Source: Isochrysis galbana | Lineage: Eukaryota > Haptophyta > Isochrysidales > Isochrysidaceae | Assembly (NCBI GenBank): GCA_018136815.1 | Contig: CM030945.1 | Location: 1,866,091 to 1,930,090 of the forward strand | DNA: 64,000 nt | Reading direction: 5' to 3' | In this document: piece by piece, positions 45,320 to 54,485 of the stretch | How positions within the stretch are numbered: the first letter of the stretch is position 1 | Layout: every line of letters starts with the position of its first letter | Notes under the pieces: model-generated | The model's input: the letters and a program-made list of their open reading frames with translations, nothing else | The model's database searches: none | Told to the model about the DNA's origin: nothing | Program-made: the position numbers and the translations under genes

Positions 45320-45592
45320 TTACGAGCCGCACTCACTATTCTCGTGGACCACCTTCACTGCGTCGAAGGCTTCCTCGTACACCACGACGCGCTTGCCAGT
45401 GGCCTTGGAGAGGAGAGTTGCTGGCTTGTTGGGCAGCGTGGGCGCGAGCTCGTCTTTGCTCTTCCAATAGTTGTGGTTGCCCCCCCCGTAGAGACGCCGC
45501 TGCTTGGCGTCGAGCACGTCCCAGTTCTTGAGAAGGTGGACGATCTCAGCACGTTTTGCGGCATCCATGGCGCGGCTCTTGAAATCAGCCAC
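45320..45592 (-). pseudogene. Fossil fragment resembling an integrase N-terminal zinc-binding region
   Basis: A 90-codon frame. Its second half (KRVVVYEEAFDAVKVVHE) resembles the segment leading into the H2C2 zinc-binding domain of integrases in LTR-type, Ginger or Polinton-like elements and their domesticated relatives. No catalytic integrase core, terminal repeats or partner genes are visible. It is a short, incomplete relic of uncertain family, with a LINE 3' end immediately upstream. Confidence 0.35.
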
Positions 45593-45603
45593 CAGCTGAT
45601 ATA

Positions 45604-45875
45604 AATAAACCTTTTAATAGTCTCGCCGCACACGCGGCCGTGGACCCTCTACTTTCTACTCACGTAGGAAACTTTCTACACCCCCACTTCCCCGGCCCTT
45701 CTCCCCCCGCCATAAGGCGACTCCCCCCGTGCACTACTAGGGGGATAGGGGTGAAGGGCTTAGATATGGTCCGGTGGCCCGCGCCCCCCCCCGGTGATCA
45801 TTCCCCCCCTTCCTCCTGTGTCTCCGAGTGGGCGGCGGTCTCAGCCCCGACTTATCCTGTAAACAGGTGCGGGAC
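45604..45875 (-). mobile_element. LINE 3' end, 5'-truncated
   Basis: Plus-strand AAACCTTTTAATAGTCTCGCC begins the complement of the 3' UTR also found at 7405-7664 and 58080-58332. Shared phrases are TAGATATGGTCCGGTGGCC, CGGTGATC and CTGTGTCTCCGAGTGGGC, ending near CTTATCCTGTAAACAGG. It is more diverged than the other two copies, hence older. Confidence 0.75.
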
Positions 45876-45877
45876 TT

Positions 45878-45987
45878 AGTGCCCCCTAGGTATCTTTTAA
45901 TCATCTTGTCATGGCGTAGCGCGATGGCGGCGCGGCGCGCCGCTCTCACACCGCCGCCGGGGCTCGCGCTGCGGGCTCCCGGCGATA
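45878..45987 (+). repeat. 110-bp direct repeat, left copy
   Basis: It starts AGTGCCCCCTAGGTATC and ends GGGCTCCCGGCGATA, and is repeated at 46736-46845 with few differences. The two copies flank about 750 bp of C/T-rich sequence with no recognisable domain. Confidence 0.85.
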
Positions 45988-46735
45988 TGGAGCTCCCACC
46001 CAGGTAGAGGGGCAGGGCTGGGCTTGCTGAGCCGACTCTCGCGGACCGCCGCGAGCTGCGCGCGCTCGCGCAATCGCTTTGGGCTGCATGGCTGCATGGC
46101 GACGCATGGTAGCTAGCGAGCCTCCTCTCTCCCTCTCTCTCTCCCCCTCTGGCCTCTGGGGGAGGTGGTCCCTCTGGGCCCCTTGCTCGGGAGGGAATGG
46201 GAATGGATCTCATTGATCCTTGTTTGCACCCCCTGCCCACATTGCTTCGCCTCGCTCGCGCGCGCTCGCGCGAGCTGGCCCCGTTGATCGCTGCTCGATC
46301 CAATGCTGGGCGCGAGTGCCCCGTCTGGGTGAGTGCCCCTCTTTCTCTTTCTCTCCGCATCTCCCCCCTCCTTTTGACTGGGAGAGTTGGTCCATCTCAC
46401 CACCTCGGCTGCACCGTTGTCTCTCTCCTCCCCGGCTGGGAGGGTCAGTCAAGGTCCTTCTGACCGCTCGGCGCTCGGCTGAACCGCTGCCGCTGTCTCG
46501 TCTCTCTTCTCTCTCTTCTCCCCTGCTGGGAGGAATTGTCCCTTTGGGAAAGATTGGCCCTTTTTGTTGGCCAAGTTGCAACTTGCTTTTCCATCCACAT
46601 TTGACATTTGACATTTGTTTGTGTTCAATTTGTGTAAGCGTCATTCGGATCTCATCCGTACTCCGCTTAGGAGGGGGTATCACAGGGTGTCTTGTGCCAT
46701 TTGTGGTTCTATACCGTTAGTGTGCCTTGTGTGGC
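45988..46735. other. C/T-rich segment between 110-bp direct repeats
   Basis: Degenerate internal phrases recur (CTGGGAGAGTTGGTCC, CTGGGAGGGTCAGTC, CTGGGAGGAATTGTCC), as do CTCTCTC runs. No coding domain is seen. The segment plus its flanking repeats could be a small terminal-repeat element or a local duplication. Confidence 0.45.
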
Positions 46736-46845
46736 AGTGCCCCCTAGGTATCTTTTAATCATCTTGTCATGGCGTAGCGCGATGGCGGCGCGCCGCGCCG
46801 CTCTCTCACCGCCGCCGGGGCTCGCGCTGCGGGCTCCCGGCGATA
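46736..46845 (+). repeat. 110-bp direct repeat, right copy
   Basis: Partner of 45878-45987. Its right edge abuts the complement of a GGGCGGTCAAA-type repeat end (46848-46880). Confidence 0.85.
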
Positions 46846-47169
46846 CACCCCTAATAAAAAAACCCTGTTTGACCGCCCTAAGAGTGCGATATGAAGAAGA
46901 AGAAACGATTTCCTGGGTGAGTTGCCGCCAACGTTTTTTCGCATAAACACCCGTTTTCTTCCATAAACACCCTTATCTCCATACTCTCACCGACGAGAGT
47001 TTCGTTGTAGTGTCGAAAAGTCGCAAGGCACCGCCATAAGAACGACCATAAGATTGATCGTAACAGCACCGTAAGATTAAGGTATGATCTGAGACAGAGT
47101 ACGAGGTGACTGCCAGCGAAATGGGACAGGCACCCTGACAGCTTTAGGGGGGGAATAGCGCCTGGGGGC

Positions 47170-47490
47170 TCGAGGACAGCCCCCCGATAGCTATCGGCGC
47201 CCGTCGTTTTCCCCCAATAGTTATTGGCGCCCGTCGTTTTCCCCCCAATAGCTATCGGGGGCCGCCTTTCGCCTTTCGCTTTCGCCTTTCGCCTTTCGCC
47301 CCCGATAGCTATTGGGGGCCGACCTTAAAACGCGATAGCTCCCCGGGGGACGTAAAATCTCCCAACAGCTCTCGGGGGATTTTCTCGGTCCCCCGATAGC
47401 TCTCGGTGGGGCTGTTGGCGATCGGGAGAAAATTTCCCCCCGATAGCTCCTGGGGGCCCCCGAGAGCTCCTGGGGGGCGTTGGCTCCTGG
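47170..47490. repeat. Array of degenerate GATAGCTATC palindromes
   Basis: About ten units. The left ones are near-perfect dyads: CCGATAGCTATCGG at 47184, CCAATAGTTATTGG at 47214, then variants at 47243 and 47300. The right ones are increasingly imperfect (CCCCGATAGCTCCTGGGG and similar at 47332-47478). CGTCGTTTTCC and CCTTTCG phrases separate them. The array ends about 85 bases before the start codon of the SRP43-like gene. Confidence 0.85.
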
Positions 47491-47573
47491 GGGGTAACAT
47501 ATAGTAGTAAAATACTCTGGATGCGACAGATCCGCTCTCCCCTCTTCCTCTCCCCCCTTCCGGTATCCTCATC

Positions 47574-48777
47574 ATGGGCTCAATTGTAGCTCGCCGCGCG
47601 CTGGCCATGTGGACGCTCGCCACCCCGCTGCTCGTCACCACGATGGCGCTGCTCGCCGTCTCGCCGGCGCTCGCTCCCGGCCGCGGGGTGGAGGGCGCGA
47701 TTGTGCGCATAACTGCATCCCCCCGTATGAGCGCCGAGAGCGGCGCGCCCGCCGCTAAGATTGCCATCCGCGTCAAGAAGCCGGGAGAGGGAGCGGCGCC
47801 CGCCCCGCCTGCAACTGCTAGCTCTGTCAGTGCTGATGGTGAGCGCTCGCGGGCATAGGGATCCGGCCGCGCACACGCAGTCTCCCCATGAAACCCATCG
47901 CGCAACACTTGGATCCTCCGCCATTCTTCTTCCCATGCCTGTACCTGATTAACGACAACTCTGGTTCCCTCCCTCTTCCCAATGCATTCCAGACGCCAAG
48001 GTTTCGATCAAGGTCAAGGGACCGACGGCGCCAGCGGCGCCCCCCGCCCCAGTGGCGCCCACGCGTTCACCGGAGGACGAACGCTTGTTTCAGGCGACGC
48101 AGTCCGCCAACTGCACGCTGCTTCTCGAGGCGCTCCTTGATGGCGCCAACCCCAACCTCCGTGACCCAAACGGCAGGACAGGTCTCCACTTTATGGCAGG
48201 CGTTGGCTTGGCTCCCGCGTGTGTGTTGCTCGTCCATTTTGGTGCCGATGTCAACGCGCGCGATAATTCCGGCCTCGTGCCGCTCCATATGGCTGCTGGC
48301 TATGCCAACGCTCAGTGCCTCCGCGTGCTGCTTACAGCCGGTGCCGATCACACTATTGTTGGCGACCAGGGCACAGCACTAGATGTCGTGGAGCGGCTAG
48401 GGGAGTATCAGCTCAACGAGTTCTTGAACCGCACAGGAGTTGAAAAGGTACCTGGCATCCTGACCATCGTTTGATGCTCCACGCAATCATATAGCCCACG
48501 CCACCTCCTGCAAGTATCTGTTGTCATTTGCGAAGTGTGATTTGAGGCAGAAAGGTGTTCGTGAAGAATTAAATTGCCATCATGCCCTGTGTCTCGATTG
48601 AGCGGATCTCTAACCCTCACTTGCCTGCATTGTTTGATGTAGATCACGAAGAAGAAGGACGAAAAGCTGGAGGCGCTCAAAGCCTGCGCTATTGCTCTCA
48701 TGGAGCCTGAGAAAGTCCGCGAGGAGGAAAATTGGGATGACATGCTCAAGGACGTGCTGCGCCTTGTGGCTCTCTGA
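47574..48777 (+). CDS. Plastid-targeted ankyrin protein, cpSRP43-like
   Basis: Three exons: 47574-47838, 47993-48447 and 48643-48777. Residues 1-38 are hydrophobic and end SPALAPGRG, followed by a basic, Ala/Pro-rich stretch, as in bipartite plastid presequences of algae with secondary plastids. The core is an ankyrin block (DPNGRTGLHFMAGVG, GADVNARDNSGLVPLHMAAGYA, LLTAGADHTIVGDQGTALDVV). Its 'NGRT..HFMAG.G' and 'PLHMAAGY' phrases resemble chloroplast SRP43, the LHC-protein chaperone. The chromodomains that flank the ankyrins in plant cpSRP43 are not seen. The C-terminus is instead a short helical domain with EKVREEENWDDMLKDVL. A related LHC-sorting ankyrin protein (LTD-like) is an alternative. 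The upstream palindrome array may regulate it. Confidence 0.72.
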
Positions 48778-49850
48778 GGCGAGCTTAAAACGAGCCATCT
48801 ACGGAGAGAGAGAGTGGGTGGACCGCACTAGAAAAATCGTGAATCGGAATTAGGGCTGGTTAGGAGTATCGGAATAACAATTCTTGTTGTCCAAGACCAT
48901 CGCATGCATGTGAAGCAGACCTCATCGCACAGCTCACAACTCCTGCATCACTCCAACCCTCCCTTGGTTATCACGCCGCAACGCCCCGCAAACGGCTAAA
49001 ACAGCATGGGAAATGGGAAAAACGACTGGACATCACACGGGAAGAACGGAAACATATAGCCAAGCTATACACCCTGCTACAACTCAAACATACTAACAGA
49101 CACCCTCACTTCAAGCACATCACTCATCACTCATAGGAGGATAGGAACCAGGAACAGATTCGCGGCCAGCCAAACGGACAAGTGGGGCTCCCGGGGGGTC
49201 TGGGGCCCAAAGGGCATCGAATATGTGCTAGATGGGTGTTTTCCAGGGTTTCTACCGCTTTACTTTGGTGTATTTCCTCAATCCTTACTTTTTCATTTTT
49301 ACACCCTTAGAAAAAATAGCGTATAGCGCGTTTGACCGCCCTACAGATTAGTGCTTTCACTTTTAATGATAGTTGCACCGTGGCTTGCATAGGCTGGGTA
49401 GGCGAGATGGCAGCCGGAGGCGAGTTATTCACATTTCTTGGAGTTTTTGCAGCTAATAGATGCGGATCAGCCGATGAGGGCTCGTTAGGAGCAAACAACG
49501 AAACCCCGTGACAGAGGTAGGAGGAGCAGCCGCCACACACAACTGGGCAAAGGCAACGAAGGGCAAGGGCAGGCCGCCGCCATTCAGCATTTCCTCTTAT
49601 TCACGCAAGGGCAGGGGAAGGGAAGAGCGGGCAACCGCCGAAAAGAAGTACCTCCAGTCTAGCCTCAATGGAAGGGAAGGCAAGGGCAGGCACACATCGG
49701 CGCAAATGTTTGCGGCGTCGACCTCTGAAGGATGGCCACTTCACTTTATCCTGACCCAGACCTCAGCCTTTGAGTTGATTGAGCGGCGTAGTGCGCGATT
49801 CCCCACGAGGGCCTCTAGGTCGCTCCGGGGTGTGCTCACGTGGACGAGAC
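48778..49850. other. Intergenic with a LINE relic and repeat end
   Basis: From 48950 to 49190 the plus strand resembles the ORF2 region upstream of and including the HFKHITHRR motif (NAPQTAKTAWE, HFKHITH), heavily decayed. At 49250-49345 lies a diverged complement of the GGGCGGTCAAA repeat. The rest (49350-49850) shows no supported gene; GGGCAAGGGCAGG-type phrases recur at 49560-49690. Confidence 0.5.
48950..49190 (+). mobile_element. Decayed LINE ORF2 relic
   Basis: Translated matches to NAPQAAKTTWEKRLNVTKEE, HIARLY, HLHFKHITHRR and RNRFA of the copies at 36.8 and 52.6 kb, broken by several frame changes and stops. It is one of the oldest-looking copies here. Confidence 0.6.
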
Positions 49851-51231
49851 TCAACCGCTAAGACTCACAAGGAATCCATCAATGAGTTTGTTCACTACAG
49901 GCGGGTCTTCCTGCATCAGTTGGTGAGAAGTAGAAGGCACCTGATGAATGGCTGGAGCAGTTCGTGCGGTGTTTGACGCGGACGCAAGGAGCTCAGCAAG
50001 CGCACGAGACTTCTCTGGGGGAATCAGCGCATCGCCGGCTCCACAGAGAACCAAGGAAGGGACAAAGCTGCCAACCTTAGCCACCTTCCAAGAGTCCAAG
50101 GAGGGGTAGGAAGGGGGTCGGGGGAGGAGCACTCTCATCGAGGACGACAAGATGTAGTTGGAACACAAAGACTTATTGGCAGCATTGAGGGCGTGGTGCA
50201 CTCGCATATCAGACGAGTAGCTCAGATGAATTTGCAGTTCACCTCATGGGGTGATGGCGCTGAGAGTTGTCGATAATATGCTTTGCACATGTACATGCTA
50301 TTCGAGCCGTTCACCTCTGCCGCAAGCGCCAAAAGAGCTCGATGCGCTTCTGTCTTTCCTGCCCGCGTTTCCGGGTGCAACGCGAGTGCCTGCATATTGA
50401 GTTGAGGAGACACCAGTCAAGCATGGTGTTGGTCAGTTCAAGGTCCACCATGGAACAACATTGAGATGGGCGGACACCGGTCAAGGATGTTGGTTGGACC
50501 AAGGTCCAGCATGCAACGCAGCTGGTCCGTGCGATATAGGGGCACGCGAATGGTGACCTCGCGCGGGATGCCGACGACGCCTTCTGTGTGAGCGCGCTGC
50601 ATATGAACCCTCGTCCATGGCGACGACGCCTTATGTGTGAGTGTTCGATCTTAAATGGACTCTCCTCTATAGGCGTTCTAGGTTGGCATCGCGTCACCTC
50701 GAAGCCGGAGGACAAGATGGGCTGGATCAGCCGTAATACAGTGACTGGCAGGTAGAAGACAGGATGCGGCGTGGGCGCGTCCACGTATCCTCCCAGGAGG
50801 CAGAGCCCTCCCACCTTGGGGCCTTTCGTGTTGGCTAGCCCTGCTGCGGCTGCCGAGATGGCAAGGCTGCAGCCTGCCGAATGTGCCACGACGACGAGGT
50901 GTGTACCTGGACAGGCGAAACGGATAAGGATGGCAGCGAGGTCGGCGGCAAGCTCGTGAAATGAGTACGCGCCCCAGCTCTCCGGCTTGGGGGAGCGGCC
51001 GCAGCCATAAGTGTCAAAGGCGACGACTGAGTGCGTGGCACTGAAGTGGTCAATCTGGTCCCTCCACTGGAGCATGGAGGCGGCTGAGCCATGGACGAAG
51101 ATGAGTGTATAGCTGGCCTCCGGCCTGATCCGGGAGTGCACGGCCAGCTCGCGTCCCGGCCGCACCTCCACCATCTCGACCGGGAGCGCCGTCATCGCCG
51201 CCGCCGCCGCCATCGGCGCTGGGCAAGGCAC
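49851..51231 (-). CDS. Alpha/beta hydrolase (ABHD8-like)
   Basis: Exon 1 (51231 to about 50692) encodes the first half of an alpha/beta hydrolase. It has an oxyanion segment FVHGSAASMLQW, then FDTYGCGRSPKP, then the nucleophile elbow VVAHSAGCSLA (Ser) and LCLLGGY. It ends SSGFE at a GTGACG donor. A middle exon near 50580-50440 gives EVTIRVPLYRTDQLRCML. The next part (about 50410-50240) gives ALALHPETRAGKTEAHRALLAL. The last exon carries the acid residue (LVLCGAGDALIPPEKS) and the catalytic His (STSHQLMQEDP), ending GFLVSLSG with the stop at 49851. The full triad is present. The substrate is unknown; the family includes esterases, lipases and epoxide hydrolases. Exon borders between 50.2 and 50.5 kb are complicated by a local duplication. 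Confidence 0.78.
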
Positions 51232-51324
51232 TGATCACACTGTTCACACTGTTCACAGATCACGAGTTTCGGGGGCGTGAAAAACATACGTGGTAGAGCA
51301 TCTTGTTGGCTCGCATGCTTAGAT

Positions 51325-51440
51325 GCTTAGCCACATACGCCGGACGCCGGACGAGCCCTGCACCAACCGCGCACCCCCCCATCGCGGGGTAGGGGCCCCG
51401 TTGCCGATAAGGCGCAGTCCCTCAGCACTGGGGTTATGCT
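51325..51440 (-). repeat. Dispersed 120-bp repeat, copy 2
   Basis: Its complement reads GCTGAGGGAC, CCCCTACCCCGCGATGGGG, TGCGCGGTTGGTGCA, GGCTCGTCCGG and TGTGGCTA, closely matching 62035-62140. It lies about 95 bp upstream of the hydrolase start. Confidence 0.7.
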
Positions 51441-51489
51441 CTATGCTCTAGGGCGCTCATAGCTCTAGGACGGTCAAACTGTAGGCGGT

Positions 51490-51737
51490 AGGGCGGTCAA
51501 AGTCAAAGGTCAAATAGGAATTAAGGTTTTTTATTAGGGGTAAGAGTAAGAAAATGACCATCTAAGGGTTAAGAAAATTTGAGGATTTTTTTCGGTAGAA
51601 AGTTCCCTATACACCCAATAAGCACATATCCGGGGCCCATTAGGACCAAGACCCCCCCCCCCGGGCCCGGGGCCCACACACCACACAACAAAACGTAAAA
51701 CCAAATTCTAACAAAATACAAATACGCTAAAGCTAAA
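51490..51737 (+). repeat. Dispersed GGGCGGTCAAA repeat, left part
   Basis: Same order of phrases as 45013-45240: TTTTTTATTAGGGGT, AAAATGACCATCTAAG, TTTTTTCGGTAGAAAG, CACATATCCGGGG. It is interrupted by the LINE inserted at 51738 and resumes at 53855. Confidence 0.65.
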
Positions 51738-53835
51738 AAAAAACCTTTTAATATTCTCGCCTCGCTCGTGGCACTGGAAGACGCTCACGAAGCCTCGCCC
51801 TTTTTCTACCCACTCCCCCACTCCCTGCCTTGCGGCAACTCCCCTCGTGCTCTACTTAGGGGCCCGGGTCGTGCGGGGGTTTCGAGCTAGGCGGGGTGCA
51901 CCTGTCCCCATCGGTAGGTTCTCTCCTTCCTCCTGTTTTGATGGGTGACCTGTCTATACAGTAGTTGTTGCCGGGCGTCTTCATATTAGTGCGTACGAGC
52001 GTTCGCTCAGCGTGTCCGTGGTCATGGACGGTCGTCCATCCGAGCTGTCGGTCTGAGCGGGGTGACGCGTCGCTTCATGCGAGTCTCTCGGCTAAGCCGA
52101 GAGCTTTCGCTACGAGGCCGAATTCCTCGCTGAGGTGTAGCCTGCCTTTCTCGTCTTCGACAAATATAGGGGTGCTGAGTTCTGTCGTTTTTTTGATCTT
52201 CGGTTTTCTGCCCTGGGCGGCCTTATATGTGCGCATGGAGTTGTGGGGGTTTGGTGAGGTCTTGCCTCGAACTAAGGTGGCAAACCTTATTAGAGTGGCT
52301 TCAAGGACTGGTATATAGTGGTAGTTGTACGCCTCGAAGTCAACTCTATAGAAGTCTTTTATTATGTATTTCCATGCTATTATATAGAGCGCTTTGAGGC
52401 TGTCGGGGGTGGTCGTGCCGGGGTATGCGAAGAGTCTGTCTTTGATTTTTTGCGCACTCGATCTCTTAGGAGGAGGCGTGTGCTTTGCCAGGGCGTCTAT
52501 GGTTTCGAATATCTTTTTAGTCTCGGGGCACCATGCTAGATGACACGATCCCTCTCTGTGGTCGCGGCATAGTCTGCATTTAGTCGTTAGGCTATTTGGG
52601 AATCTGTTCCTAGTGCCGATCCTCCTGTGAGTAATATGCTTAAAGTGCAGGTGTTTGTCCGTGTGTTTTAGCAGCGGCATTGCATATAGTCTAGCTATAT
52701 GTATCCATTCATCTTTCGTGATGTTTAGTCTATTCTCCCATGCGGACCTCGCCGCTTGCGAGACGTTTTTTCGGGTCGTTTTAGTCGCTTCCCTGGCGAT
52801 GTCGGAGACGGTGATCGCGTCAAGAGCGACCCTTCCTTTCCGTATGGCGTACTCGTCCGCCAACGGGTATTCCATGAATCTCGGGCCTTTGTACCCGTCT
52901 TCCCATTTCGCTGGTGGATGGTAGTATTGGATGTCTCCGGCTTCCGCTATTTTCCCGGTGCCGGCTGTCTCTCCTAGGTAGTCGGTGTCGGTGTGTATCC
53001 AGATATTGTTAAATTTACTGATGTATCTGTCATCCTCTGTGACTCTAACTTCACTGGATAGTGTCATATCACCTAACTCTTGAGGCTGGGTGTCGCCAAC
53101 ATGCGACTCTTCTCTTTTAGTGTCTTTGGGGGGGCGCTCTTTCGCTCGCTCCAACAGCCGTGTCGCGTAGTTTACGACTTCGTCCCATGAGTCAAGAAAT
53201 TCTTTTTTGTGTATCACGCGGCCTTCGTGCGCGAAGGCTTCGGGCAGGTGCTCAACATACGCCGAGCACTCTTCCCTACTGTACGGCGTCGTGAGGGCGC
53301 CGTCTTTAAAAACGTTGTGAACCACGGTTGTGTGTAGTGATTCCCACAGGCGTGCCCACGGGGCCCGCACCGCAGGGGGGGGGATATGTATGTTGTGCCA
53401 TATCGGTTGTGAGAGCGCGCCTTCTCGCGTGAGGAAAGAGGGCTTGATGTCGAGTTCTCTGAAATTCGCAAGGGCCTCTTTCCAGAAGGTTGGAAGCGCC
53501 GGGTTCCCTCTGAGGCTGCCCGTCAACGTATTTGTGGGGACCGTTGAGAGGACCGCGCCTCTTCCTAGACCGGTCCTACAGAACCAGGCGTCGAGTCCAT
53601 GTTTCCATATTGCCTTTCTCGCATTTAGGTAGTTTAGAATCCATTTGGCTTGCAGTGCTTTTACGTGAGCCGACCACTCCAGGAGCCCTAGCCCCAGCGT
53701 CCTAGTCGCGCTTTTTTTGTGCGATGTGACGTAGCACGGGTGTTTTATCCATTTACTTTGTTTGTTTGTGTATGGGCTATTCCATAGGACGGCGTCTACC
53801 GCTCTTTGTACCCGTGAGTGGAACCACTTGGGGGC
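51738..53835 (-). mobile_element. 5'-truncated LINE with ORF2 C-terminus, 3' UTR and TSD
   Basis: A 19-bp duplication, CAAATACGCTAAAGCTAAA, at 51719-51737 and 53836-53854 brackets it. The coding part (53835-52075) is one open frame, from KWFHSRVQRAVDAVLWNSPY (just after the reverse-transcriptase region) through LGLGLLEWSAHVKALQAKWI. It continues through an acidic linker, HIARLYAMPLLKHTDKHLHFKH, RRIGTRNRF, a CCHC knuckle and IAWKYIIKDFYRV to the stop. The frame is undamaged over about 590 codons, so the insertion is young. The 3' UTR (52074-51738) shares TTGCGGCAACTCCCCTCGTG with the copies at 36.0 and 62.9 kb and ends AAAAGG plus poly(T) on the sense strand. Truncation with an intact TSD is classic target-primed reverse transcription. 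Confidence 0.9.
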
Positions 53836-53880
53836 CAAATACGCTAAAGCTAAAGTCGCAAGTCGCAAAGGGCCGAAAAG

Positions 53881-54366
53881 CTCAACTTCAAATCGAAAGC
53901 GGGTGCGCTGCACGCCCGTTTTCGACGATCCATCCGGATGGGGGGCCCCGCCGGACGCCGGACACCAAATACACAGGTCCACAGGTCCCACCCGGACAGC
54001 CGGACAGTCACGCCAATCGGGCGGTGCGCGCGCCGAAATCTCGTCGAAAACAGCAATCCGTGGAGCCCATTGGACGTCCGACGTCTCCGAGGGCGGCCCG
54101 GAGAGCCCAACTTCGAACTGATGCCGGAAGCGCTGCGCGCCCGTTGTCGACGATCCAGGCGCCAGGCGGCTCAACGTTCGATGGGCTCCGCAAATGGCTG
54201 ATTTCGACGAGGTTTCGGCGCGCGTCCCGCCCAATTGGCGTGACTGTCCGGGTGGCTCCAGTGTATTTGGTATCTAGTGTGGCCCCCCATCCCCCATCAG
54301 GATGGATCGTCGAAATCGGGCACGCGACGCGGCCGGCATCGGTTCGATGTTGGGCTCAACGGGCAC
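53881..54366. repeat. Imperfect foldback, about 190-bp arms
   Basis: The left arm (53881-54075) and the complement of the right arm (54170-54366) share, in order, CGCCCGTTTTCGACGATCCA, CCAAATACAC, CACCCGGACAG, AGTCACGCCAATCGGGCGG, CGCGCCGAAAT-TCGTCGAAA and GGAGCCCAT. A related phrase (GCGCCCGTTGTCGACGATCCA) recurs in the spacer. It begins just after the LINE target site. Confidence 0.82.
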
Positions 54367-54485
54367 ACACAAGGGGCGACAAGCAGCGGACGGCGGCGTC
54401 CATGTCTTCCTCCGTGTGATTATGAAAATAGACCGGCTAGGCTTGCAGAACTCGTAGGAGGTGACCGCTAGCGCCGCCCCGCGCG

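Noticed and set aside
53836-54234. N-terminal extension of the ORF2 frame into the foldback
   Set aside because: It lies outside the target-site duplication; the open frame there is coincidental.
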